Of a stretch of DNA of 64,000 nt, positions 26,151 to 36,765 are shown one piece after another. The notes beneath the pieces were generated by a model that worked only from the letters and a program-made list of their open reading frames with translations, ran no database searches and was not told where the DNA came from. The DNA is taken from assembly GCF_963678635.1 (NCBI RefSeq), contig NC_087063.1:64091290-64155289 (forward strand). Reading direction: 5' to 3'. This DNA comes from Symsagittifera roscoffensis. Lineage: Eukaryota > Xenacoelomorpha > Acoela > Convolutidae. The position numbers and the translations under genes are program-made. The first letter of the stretch is position 1. The number at the start of each line of letters is the position of its first letter.

Positions 26151-26477
26151 CAGGCGCGTATCTAGGAATTTCTCGAGGGGGCGGATTTTCAAAAAATTTT
26201 GAAAATTTGTCGACCTTTTTTTTTAGTTCGACCAAATTGATTTCCTGAGCTCTTTCAAACCACTATAGAGACCCTAATTCGACAAAATTTTCTGCGCTGC
26301 TGGCAAATTTTTGAAAAAAAGGCCAAAAAATTGCGTTTTTTCGGCGCGCGCTCCCCCCTCAAAATTAGTATAGATCGGCGCCAAATTTGAAGGTCCGTCA
26401 GCTAAAAATTGGTTTCTCAAAATAGTACAAAGGGGAGACCCCGCCACACCCGGCCCCCCTAAATCCGCTACCAGGGT
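26151..26477 (+). mobile_element. hAT-type MITE copy with eroded termini
   Basis: The left terminus CAGGCGCGTATCTAGG and the right part CCTAAATCCGCTACCAGGGT match the family termini with changes. The internal AATTGCGTTTTTTCGGCGCG block is conserved. Flanks CTCAAGGT (26143-26150) and CTCAAGTT (26478-26485) agree at 7 of 8 bases, consistent with an 8-bp target duplication. Confidence 0.65.
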
Positions 26478-26489
26478 CTCAAGTTTGGT

Positions 26490-27998
26490 CAGATGGTAGA
26501 AAAAAATACGGTCAAAAATTTTTTGTTCAGAAGTTCAAATTTATCTGAAAAAAAATTTCGAAAGTCGGAAAAATAAAATGTTGCGTTCAACGACTCCAAT
26601 TGCGCAGATGATGGTAGTATTTGATGTTCTCGATTATTAAATAGCATATAAGTCATGTACAAATATGTGAACCATTCGCCATCCGAAAAAAAACACCTGT
26701 GTTGTTTACTTTACACAATATTCACTTTTGGTTGTTCACTTTTTTGAGCGCGTATTGCGGACCAATATGTTACGAACATGAAGAGTGAGCGCCAAAAAAT
26801 ATTTTTTAGATAAATTACTCTTAAAAAGAAAAAGCGCGAAACTCTCCGAAAATTTATCTTAAAATCTATTTTTCCAAGCAATGCTTTGTTGTGCAAACTA
26901 AATCAAAATTAAGCATTTTCAGAAGTGTCCTGAAGTGCCACAAAATTGAAAAAAAACGCGTCCGTCCTAATTTATCTTGATGACTTTTTTTCAAAAGCAA
27001 TCGTTTTTTTCCAGAGGGTTTATACGAAAATCAGTACTCGTTGAAATCAAATTGAATCAACTTTAGAGTATCTTTTTTTGGTGCTAGATTTAGTGAATTA
27101 AGAAAAACCGCTCCTTTATTAGAAATCATAAAGCTGCGCCTGGTAATTTTTGCAGGAAAGCAACATTATTTGAGCTTCAAACACTATCATTGTTGGCAAG
27201 AATTTCCATTACATGTACCATCACATTTGAAAGTTATCTTCTCTCATTATTTCAGCGAGATTTCCTTTGTTATGAAGCAAAACTATCGTCTACGGAAATG
27301 TCCAATGAAATAAAGGGCTAGAAAAAACGTATATTGCGGAGAAAATTGTAGTTTTTTGAGGCATTTGCCAATTGAAAAACCAATTATTTATTTATTTTGA
27401 TATTCGTTGACTAATTTAGCTCCTAGCTAGTCAAAATGCCTGCAAAAAAAATTGGTTTGATAAACAAATGATACGTTTCTCGTCTGTGAAAAAAATTCCA
27501 GTCTGAAGACTCCATAGTTTGCCCCAAAATTAAATAAAGCATTATTGGATGCCCTGACTAGACTTTGAACAAACTACAAATTAGGTGACGGGCCTAATTA
27601 AAAACAGTCAGTCTTGTTGTCTTGCGTTTTTGACCGGCTTTGAGAAAAAGAGAAAACATTTTCTAATCCCTTTTAATTGTATTTTCTGTACCACCAAATG
27701 CTTTCTGAAATCAACTAAGCTTGCTCAATACACGCCTGCTTTATGATACCATAAATGGTATACATTAAACACTGTTATATATGCTTTGTTCTTTTTTGAA
27801 TGATTTGGTCGATTTTAAATCTCCTCTGACTGTTAAAAGTTTTTCTTCACTTCTATGCTTTCCAATTGTTAGACTTGTGGAAACTGAAGGTAAACAAAAT
27901 TTTCAAATTTTTCTTATGAAAAAGCGACTTGATATAGAATTTATAAAAATAATTCTGGCCTCGGCCTTTTTTGCAAAATAAGAAATTTAAAATAAAAA

Positions 27999-28001
<3 letters not shown>
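26490..28001. other. Gene-free AT-rich stretch
   Basis: No gene or repeat is recognised. Confidence 0.35.

Positions 28002-28054
<53 letters not shown>
28002..28054. repeat. (AT)n microsatellite
   Basis: About 26 uninterrupted AT units. Confidence 0.95.
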
Positions 28055-28056
<2 letters not shown>

Positions 28057-29192
28057 TTTTCTATGTTTTTTCGTTTATTTTTCCTATGAGCGGGGGTTCA
28101 ACAAAATTATTAGTTTTTTATTTTACCACTAGTAGCGTAAATATTACAAAAGATACCTTTCGAAAAACTGAATTCCCGGGACACTATGTCAGCCATTCCG
28201 AATTTGGAGTTCAGAAAATTGAAAAAATCAAATTTGAAAAACATTCAGTTTTAGACCATTCTAAAAGATTATAACGGATTGAGATTTTTTGAGAACTCGA
28301 AACTCGGCCCTGGTGTCGAGAGAATAATCCGCACATTGTTTTTGCCGAGTTATCAAAGTGACGTAACTCGATGAAGAATTTTTCAAATCACTCATTTCTC
28401 AAAGCATAAAGTTCATTAAGTTTCTTTTTCTCTGCAATCATGCCGATATGAAAAAGCGCAAAAAACTTAAGATTTAAAGAGTGTATAAAATTTGAGGGCC
28501 TTTGCAGAAGCCGATCTTGGTTTATACTGGTGGATTTTGCCCAATGGGTCTTTCTGTCGATCTTATTATTTTTTATAATTCGGCACAATGTAATTTTTAT
28601 CTTTTCCAAAACTGTGTTGAAACCATTTGTTGCCAAATATTTTTCTTTTTTCCACGCAGAAAATTGTTTAAAAACCAGTCGAAACTACCGTTTTAAGGAA
28701 CTTTTTGGAGAGTGTTGACCCAAAATCATGAGTTTTGCGGCGTTCATTTTTCCAAAAGCGCCTTTGAAAAATTATTGGGTCAAAATTATTGTATCACTCG
28801 ATCAAAAAAGAATGTCGTAACACAGTACCAAAGAGTAGTCCACTCTTTGATACTTGACATCAATGAACAAAATATTTAATGACTGCTGACCAATTTCAGT
28901 TCGTCAAATTTTGAACCAACTTTTGTCCCAAATTTTATGGCTTTATATATAACTGAAAAAAACACACAAAAAATAAGAATAACGGCGAGAAAACACAAAA
29001 ATAAGAATAATTTTTTGAATTTCATGTGGCGCTTAAATAATTCCGTTTTGATGGTGGATTGAATTTTTGGTTGAATACTTTTAAAATGAGCTCAAAAACG
29101 TCTCTTTTTGCCTGTTTTTATAACAATTTGTATGTGGTGCAGAAAAATCTATCAAAAAAGATTTTATGGGGTTTTAAGAGAGCTTAAAAGAA

Positions 29193-29242
29193 TTTGGGCA
29201 ATGTAAACATAAACACAAAAAATGTGTTTAAGTTTGCCCAAA
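29193..29242. repeat. Imperfect inverted repeat
   Basis: TTTGGGCAA..GTAAAC..AAACACA pairs with TGTGTTTA..GTTTGCCCAAA across a short loop. A further direct half-copy (AATTTGGGCAAACGTAAACA) follows at 29246. Confidence 0.5.
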
Positions 29243-29274
29243 AAGAATTTGGGCAAACGTAAACACAGTTTTTA

Positions 29275-29320
29275 AAAATTCGCCAAACCCTCCTTTAAAA
29301 AATCCTAAATCCGTCCCTGC
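29275..29320 (+). repeat. 3'-terminal fragment of the hAT-type MITE
   Basis: CGCCAAACCCTCC...CCTAAATCCGTCCCTG matches the family's right end with one change in the terminus. Confidence 0.4.
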
Positions 29321-29683
29321 CACGGTCTGTAGTGGCGTTAACCGAATACTGATTGCCGCGTAAAAAGTGAAATGTATGGAAAACTGTGGTTTTCACTTTT
29401 TTGTGATTAATGATTTTAATAAGGACAATTTTTAAGCCACTCGATGCGATGTTAAAACCTTTATGGTATTCGAGCTCTCGGCTAGTCGATACATTGCCTA
29501 AAAATTGTTCCAAATGGGTTGAAGCAGACTATGAGTCATACTTTTTACGTTGCTATGAGCGATATCTATCATTTTGTACCAGATATAGCGTGAGGGAGAA
29601 TTATTTTTTTTCATTTTTTCCAATTTCGATTGAAAAATTCATCCTTTTTTATGCACTAAACACTGTTCAAAAACCATAAAAGG

Positions 29684-30960
29684 CAGTCGGAACATTCAGG
29701 GCCTCGCCTTGATACGAGCAGTCTTGTCTTATGCTTTCAAATTCAAAAAATCTGTATATGTAACTGTAGAAAAGTTCCCTTTGTAGTGTATTTTAAACTA
29801 TTTTAAGAAAGAATTGAATTTAAGAAAAACGAAAACTGATTTAGCGTAAAAATTGAGATGTCTCTTTTTTGTCCACATTGGTTGCTTTCTTCTTGTTCCA
29901 GTTTTCGAAAAAATGGAATACTTATGCTTGCTGTGCTTTTTTTAAAAAGTCAATTTTTTTCGATCGAAAAAATAGTTTTCCTAAAATCTAAAATCAACCT
30001 TAAAAAGATATTTTCCGATTAATTTTTGAAAAGTTGTGGGAGCTTGAAAATGGCCAATTTCGTTACGCTCTGCACTAATTTATTTGCACTTTGAAGATTT
30101 CACCCATAATCCTGAAAGCGTAACGCAAATATTTATGCGTGGCGATTTATCCCGCCTAAAAAAATTGTTCCAAACTGAATTTAGGCTAGCTAGTCGGTCG
30201 TATTGATTTCGTAGGACTCTAAATTTCACACTTGATATTTGATTTTGTCCATAATTTTTTGTTTTTCAATTTTATCTCTTCCCAAAACACTATATGATAT
30301 GGATTAAGGGGCAGACGGAACAATCAAGGCTTTGCCCTCACATACAAGCAGTTTTGTTGCTTTTTATTGTTCCGACTTTCGATACAAAAGTAACGGAACA
30401 TTTGTGCTCGGGGTGGGTTTTTTTTTTCTTCAGACAAATTTCGACTTCTTAACTAGCCATTTTTCGTAAAGTTATGGGGGTTTAAAGATTGCCATTTTGG
30501 CCAATTTGGGACAATTAACTCGCGATATAATTCGCGCTATTAACGCGTAAGCGGAGAGTTAATCCGTCTTAAAATCGATACGAGCAGTCTTGTTAGTGTA
30601 TAGATTTTAAATAAAAATATTAAAGTAATTCCATTGATTAAGTTTTTAAGGCTTTCGGAGTTGAAAGGAGCTTATTTGCCATAATTGGTTTGTTACAAGG
30701 AGCAAAATCTATCCTTTTGTACTTTATTTGGCGTGTGGATGGGATGATTTTCATAAAAAATTTCAAATTTTAGAAATAAAAATTTTCATTTTATTTTTAT
30801 TACATTTAATTTTTTGATGTTATTACTGCTCCATAAAACCTTAAAAGGCAGTCGGATATTCAGGGCTTCGCCCTGATACGAGCAGTCTTGTTAGGGTATA
30901 GATTTTAAATACAATTATTTAAATAATTCCATTGATTAAGTTTTTAAGGCTTTCGTTTTG
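29684..30960 (+). mobile_element. Cluster of helentron-like hairpin repeats (HP family)
   Basis: At least four tails of the same type occur head to tail: 29684-29731, about 30308-30358, 30576-30597 and 30842-30890. The fullest reads GGCAGTCGGATATTCAGGGC, loop TTC, GCCCTG, then ATACGAGCAGTCTTG. Copies start with GTTCC-GACTTTCG-like sequence (29893, 30379), which is the reverse complement of the AGTCGGAAC next to the 3' hairpin. A segment of about 80 bp (30578-30660) recurs at 30876-30957, flanking one copy. No coding frame is present. Confidence 0.6.
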
Positions 30961-32910
30961 TATAATTCGTCCTTTATTAAATTGATGTTGATAATGTTGC
31001 GCAGGGACATAAAATCAAACCCTTTGGCCTGTTTATATCCCTAGGTAGGCTGTAAACGGGCAAATTTATGGGGGGGCACATTTTACTATGAAAGAAGAGT
31101 CAGTCGGGAAAAAATATAATCCATCTCAGAATACAAAGTCAGAGCTTAAAATAAAACTCCAATTACTATGGATTACTCATTTCGAGTCAACTTGTCAATT
31201 TAAAACAGAATCTAAACAGCCATGCTTAGCCATAAAATCAACAAACTAGATGGATTTGCTGAGGCTAAATTGACAACAGGTGACAAATTGTACCTGACAT
31301 TAACTCTACTTAATCGGTTGTGACATTTACTGCGGGTCTCAGTCTAATTAAGTTACCATTTTAGAAGACCAGTTCATCTAGACCAGTTTCGGTATATTTT
31401 TTGATTCAAGGAAAAAGTGTATTGCTTTCCTATTGTTATTTTATTTTACCAATAACATTTCCAACTTGAGTAACCAAAATATAAAAGCAGTTATTTTAAA
31501 TGTAACGAACACCATCTTTTTTGCTTATTTAGTTCTTGGAGAACAAAGAAAAATCATAGAATGGAAAATATATTAAAGTAAGCTGATGATGACGAATTTG
31601 CTTTATTAATTTTTGTGTCGAAAATTGGGCGATTCTTTTACATAATTTTTATAGAAAGAGGAACAGTCAATCATCTGTCGAGTGTTGTTTTTTCTTCCAA
31701 CTTGTTCACATTTGCACGATGTGACATAAACAAGAGTTAATAGCTCGCAGTTGTCATTTTCAGATGTCTTCGTATTCTTATTCTCGTCTGCTTTTTTAAA
31801 ATTGCTGTCTCAAAAAATGTTCAGGTGAAAAACGGAGCCTTTCGTGTCAAATTCAGCTGCCTGATTCTTTGCACAAAAATTATAAAACATTAAAAAAACG
31901 GTCGTTTTGTCTGAAAACGGACATAATAACCCAAGTTTTCTTAATATTCCTTCTACTGTTCAGCAAACGGACATATTAAGCAGAAGAATTTCATTTATAT
32001 TCGAGTTTGTTTTCACAACCATTATTATCGTTTCAAAAGCTATCAATATTGACTTCCATTTAAAAATACCATATTTCAAATGGCTACATATTGAACAAAA
32101 AAGGCCCTCCTACCGATGGCTTGTCCGTGGTAATTGAAAAGAAGAAAAAGAAGAAGCAATTAAATATTCAAGCTCAGACTTTTTAATATTCAGTTTTACT
32201 TAACGGATTTAAATTCATGACGCACTTTTGATTGATTTAAAAAATTATCAATTAAAAAATTTGTAAGTAATACTTTTAAAATAAAAAATATATATTGGCT
32301 TCCACCTGTTTATTAAAGAGACCATTTTTATACCGTGTGACGGTTTGTACAAAAGTAGTTTCTCTGAGACAATAAAAAACACCATCTTAAAAATCATTTT
32401 TCAAAGCAAAATATTTTCAAGCAGAGACTTTTCCGTTTTTCTTCTCTCATGCTTTGTTCTCACCAATGTTTAATTTTTTTTAAAGATCAGTTACCTTGAA
32501 AAATAATTTTGTCTATGGTTAAAACATCAATAAATAGTTGATTGCAAGTGAAGCTCATTCACGCATCTCTCAAAACTAATTTATATACATTTCATCAAAA
32601 ACAAACTGAATTCTGAAAAAATAAAGTCGACCAAATAAAATGAATGACCAAAAAACGAAAAAAAAACAATGTACACAAACATTTTTGCTCGGCATCAATT
32701 TTTTCAGCAAAATTGAGCTCAAAAACAGCGTCATTGAGCAATATTTGAATTTTTTGGGCGTGCGCTTTCCTTCAGCATTAAAACAAGTTAGTTCCAATGG
32801 CTTTTTACCAGTAGTTGAGCTATAATAAATCAGCAACAAACAATCAGAGTTTAGAAATGGGCAATTTTTGAAATTCGATAGAGCAAAATGAAAATGTGTG
32901 CAAAGTTTTT
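30961..32910. other. Gene-free AT-rich stretch
   Basis: No gene is supported. Short open frames lack known motifs. Confidence 0.35.
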
Positions 32911-33047
32911 AATGTTGCCATCTGCTGGTCATGGATTGCGGGTTCAAATCTGCAATTTACAAGGTGAGCTCTTGTAAGATTGTCATAGCTTAGTTAACAG
33001 TAAATAATTAACCTTCAGGTTGAGCCGCTGGCTGGTTAACTAAAAAA
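32911..33047 (+). mobile_element. tRNA-type SINE, copy 1
   Basis: Contains a pol III B-box-like GGTTCAAATC (32941-32950). It shares AAGGTGAGCTCTTGTAAG, TAAATAATTAACCTTC and the AACTAAAAAA tail, in the same order, with 61798-61983. The A box is weak in this copy. The 5' end is uncertain. Confidence 0.6.
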
Positions 33048-33089
33048 GTTATTATGATTGGCTTTCTCACGTTTTAAAGTAAAATATAT

Positions 33090-33517
33090 CAGGGGCGGAT
33101 CTAGGATTTTCTCGAGGGGGGGGCGGATTTTCAAAAAAAATTCGAAAATTTTGACGACCTTTTTTTTTTTTTTAGGTCAACCAAATTGATTTTTCAAGCT
33201 CTCCCAAAGCACTGCTTTGCCCCTATTTTGGCCAAATTTTCTGCGCCGCAGGCAAATTTAAAAAAAAAAACAGTCAAAAAAGCCGTTTTTGGGCGCTTTT
33301 TGAAAAATTTTGACAAAAAAATTGCGTTTTTTTGGCGCGCGCTCCCCCTCAAAGTTAGTATATATTGGCGCCGAAGGCGCCTTTAGAAAAATTTTAGGGT
33401 CGGTCGGCCAAAAATGGATTTCTGAAAAAGTATCAAAGGGGGGACCCTTTGGGTCGGCAGGGGGTCGAATCCCTGAGGGGGGGCGTCCGCCCCCCCCCCC
33501 CCCTAAATCCGCCCCTG
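33090..33517 (+). mobile_element. hAT-type MITE, best-preserved copy, with 8-bp TSD
   Basis: A 428-bp element with terminal inverted repeats CAGGGGCGGATCTAG and CTAAATCCGCCCCTG (one mismatch). It is flanked by the perfect 8-bp duplication AAATATAT (33082-33089 and 33518-33525). The 8-bp target duplication and CAGGG termini are typical of the hAT superfamily. It contains no transposase, so it is non-autonomous. G- and C-runs lie just inside the termini, and GGCGCCGAAGGCGCC forms an internal hairpin. Confidence 0.9.
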
Positions 33518-33529
33518 AAATATATTGTC

Positions 33530-35454
33530 TCTGTCTGCTAAGAAGTTGCCAAGACATTTATCGAAACTTCGACAAAATTTTGATGCTATATATTATTTAG
33601 TTCAAGATAAATTTTTTCAAGTTTTTTCAAGCACTGAAAATGTACAGATATGATTCCCACTCGTCTGTATTGAAGTTTCTTTCAAGTTCCGAAGACACAG
33701 CCAAATTCTATACTTTTCTTACAAAGTTAGAACAAAACGTTCTACTCGAAATGAAATCTGGTCAGAACAGTTTCGAAAAAAGAAATCAAAATCGATTCTA
33801 AAATCTACAACAACTTTAAACGATTTCTAATTTCCCAATTTTTTTTTTACAAAATTGCCTTTTTATCCCCTTTTTAGAGAGTTCAAAAGAGACTAAAACC
33901 AAATTGAGTTTATGGTATAAATGTATGGCTCGAATTACAAATCCAGATGTTATGCCTTACCATACTTTTAATTTCAGGAGTCGTAATTTCACCTTGGCCG
34001 TGTAAGTAAAAATAGTTATTTCTACAGCCAGTTAATTAACACATTTTGTATAGTCAATTTCTATTTGCGGACTGTTCTTTCTGAACTGATCTTTGATAAG
34101 CAACTGAGTGTTTTGCCTCCTGTTGTGACCCACACTCTTTAGAGGTCAAACTTCAAATGCTAACCTCTTTCTCAAACAACTGAAGTTTCTTGTTAAACTT
34201 AACCGTGTTTGAGAACTATTTTAATATAAAAAAGTCGGAACAAAAAAAACAAACCTACGCCCGTTACTGACTGTTTAATTTTTGGCTTGGTTTAATTTAT
34301 ACGCAGTCGGACAATTTTTCAGATTTTATTATTTGGAACATTCGACTCATATTGTGGCTTTGATTCAAAACGGAGCCCAGGTATTTGGAGGAGCTTTTAA
34401 ATCTGAAGTAGACTATTTACAACTCTGGTAGGTTGCTAAATTGAGGTTAGTTTTCTACCAAGACAAGTTGCGACTTCAATTTTCTAGTCTATTTGCTTTC
34501 CATTTTTGGCTAATTAGCATAATGCGCACTTAGCATAGGAATTCACTGGCACAAGATTAATTTGATCAACTGCGTAGGTTACAAAATTGTGGACTAAGAA
34601 CTGAAAATATTCCATAAATTATCCGGTTGATTAGATCATTTTGAATAAAATCCATTTTAGCGCACGTTTTTCATTTTTTTTGGTTATTTATTTTAACTTT
34701 GAACGAATTTTGAAAGCAATGCCAATCGAGAAAGTTCGGACTTATAATGTTAATTGGAGTTTATTCTAGTTGATACCCCTCTTTTTAGCCCAATTGTTGG
34801 CCCCCAAAATAGAGGTGGAACTACTGAGAAATCAAATCCAGTCTAACTACCTGAACACATTTAACTTGCCATTTGAAGTTATTACTAATTTATTACTTCT
34901 TCAAACCATGCTGGCTATTTTATAACATTACACCTTGGAAAACGCATTTATTGTTGTGCGACAATGAAGGTCTAAATATTTGCATTTTCGAACTTTCACT
35001 TCAAGATCAACGTTGTGGTTTGCTTCACAATCAAATGCCAACCTAACAAAATGTGCTCTTGATTTAGATCAAATCCTCCGTCGCCCGAGCATATTTTCCT
35101 AACTGAAAACTGTCAGTTTCTTCTGGAACATATTAAACTGCAGCATATCGAAGATTACAGAAGTTACTTTTTCTAAGCTTACAATTTTTTTGCCGCTCAG
35201 AAGCGTTTCATTTGATAAGTTTATTCAAATTCATTAATAAATTTATTCTTTGATTTTTTAATTTCGTTTCTCTGGCTTAGTATTCATAAGTTTGAGCATC
35301 AATGAGTCAGAAGCGACACAGCCTACAAATACACTCCTCGTATGTCATCTTCAATCTATTTAAACTTTCCTGAAGATTTCCGAAAATTGAGATGAAAAAT
35401 TTCTTTTGTTTTCCAAAATTAATTTTGATAAAGCAACCTCAGTCCGACTTCTGA
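33530..35454. other. Gene-free stretch between MITEs
   Basis: No gene or known repeat is recognised. Confidence 0.35.
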
Positions 35455-35462
35455 CTAGTGAA

Positions 35463-35850
35463 CAGGGGCGGATCTATGATTTTCTCGAGGGGGGGGGGGC
35501 GGAGTTTCAAAAAAAATTCAAAAATTTTGTCGATTTTTTTATGTAAACCAAATTGATTTTCTGAGCTCTCTCAAAGCAATACAAAGACCCTGTTTTGGCC
35601 AAAATTTCTGCGCCGTAGACAAAGTTTTGAAAAAAAAACAGGCCGAAATGACCAAAAAGTTGCGTTTTTTTTTGGCGCGCGCTCCCCCCTCAAAATTAAT
35701 ATATATTGACGCCGACGGCGCCTTCAGAAAAATTTTAAGGTCCGTCACCAAAAATGGATATCTTAAAATAGTACACAGGATCGGCAGGAGGACGAATCCC
35801 AGAGAAGGGGGGCATCCGCCAAACCCCCCCCCCCCCTAAATCCGCCCCTG
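35463..35850 (+). mobile_element. hAT-type MITE copy with TSD
   Basis: Terminal repeats CAGGGGCGGATCTAT and CTAAATCCGCCCCTG. Flanks CTAGTGAA (35455-35462) and CTAGTGCA (35851-35858) match at 7 of 8 positions. The interior matches 33090-33517 throughout. Confidence 0.88.
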
Positions 35851-36119
35851 CTAGTGCATGCATTTTTTTGTGAACTGCATATTGCTTTGATGACCTCTTT
35901 TCATCAAAAAACCTTTGTAATTCTTGTCCGAAATTATTTTCAGCTCCATATAACTTTTCAAAGATTATGCCCTTTCTTTTCGCATTCTGAATCTTCCTCA
36001 GTAACAGCATATTTCTTAAATAATCACGGAGTTACTAGACTTCAATTTGGTAGGGTTGATCAGAAACTCTGGATTATCTCTCAACCCTTCTGCCTTTCTC
36101 TATTATCAGTTGTTTTTCT

Positions 36120-36605
36120 TTTCATGTCCACAAATATGGTCATACATGTCCGATGGTATGGTCTTAGAGGTCAATATGTATGGTCATATATGTCCACAAA
36201 ATTTTCACAAGTAGGACCACGTATGTCTATATGTATCGCCGTGTTTGCCCATTTGCTTGACCATGTAACTCGATAAATATGGCCACATAATGCCAAACTT
36301 ATTAACATGTATGTACTTGAGTATGGCCATGTATGTCCATATGTAAAAGCGTTTATGTCCATAAGTATTTTTATAGATAAAACGATATATGTCCATGATC
36401 ATATGTATGACCTTTTTTGTCCATATGTATGGCCATGTATGTGTCCATATGTAAGAAATTGTATCACTGTAAGTTGTAACTATTGCAACCTAGGTTTATA
36501 TGTATGGCCATCTGTGTCTGTATGTATGACTATGTATGACTTTATGTTGGGCCATGATTTTCTATATGTATGGTCATGTATGTCTAAAATTAGGGCCAAT
36601 TATGT
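36120..36605. repeat. Degenerate ATGTATGGTCATG minisatellite
   Basis: About 20 imperfect units of roughly 22-24 bp built on ATGTCCATATGTATGGYCATGT. The repeat keeps open frames on both strands, which explains the apparent His/Tyr/Met-rich ORFs. It ends just before the first recognised exon of the PLC gene. Confidence 0.75.
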
Positions 36606-36613
36606 ATATTTAG

Positions 36614-36765
36614 AGCTCTGAGGAGTGGGAAGGAGGTTGCCATAAGTCCCCTGATGGAGTCCAACACCTTCTCAGTGCGACTGCAGCCCAAGGCAGAGTC
36701 AGGGGAGGTCATGTTGTCCGAGGACTTCCTGGAGCTATCAGTATTCAAACTAGACCTCAAGACAA
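36614..36765 (+). CDS. PLCG: PLCG exon 1 (first one recognised), N-terminal PH start
   Basis: The frame gives [12 protein letters not shown] and then [10 protein letters not shown], which joins the next exon at phase 1 into the PH-domain strand region. The donor is GTTAGT at 36766. The 5' border is uncertain: AG at 36612-36613 or 36614-36615 could be the acceptor, or translation could begin at ATG 36653. Confidence 0.65.

Noticed and set aside
28002-28054. (AT)n tract as a replication origin or regulatory element
   Set aside because: A plain dinucleotide microsatellite; nothing supports a function.
33258-36010. Pro/Gly-rich open frames overlapping 33.2-33.6 and 35.6-36.0 kb
   Set aside because: These are translations of the hAT-type MITE and its G/C runs, found in all copies of the family.
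36171-36621. Open frames rich in His, Tyr and Met on both strands before PLCG exon 1
   Set aside because: Produced by the ATGTATGGTCATG minisatellite; no protein-like complexity.
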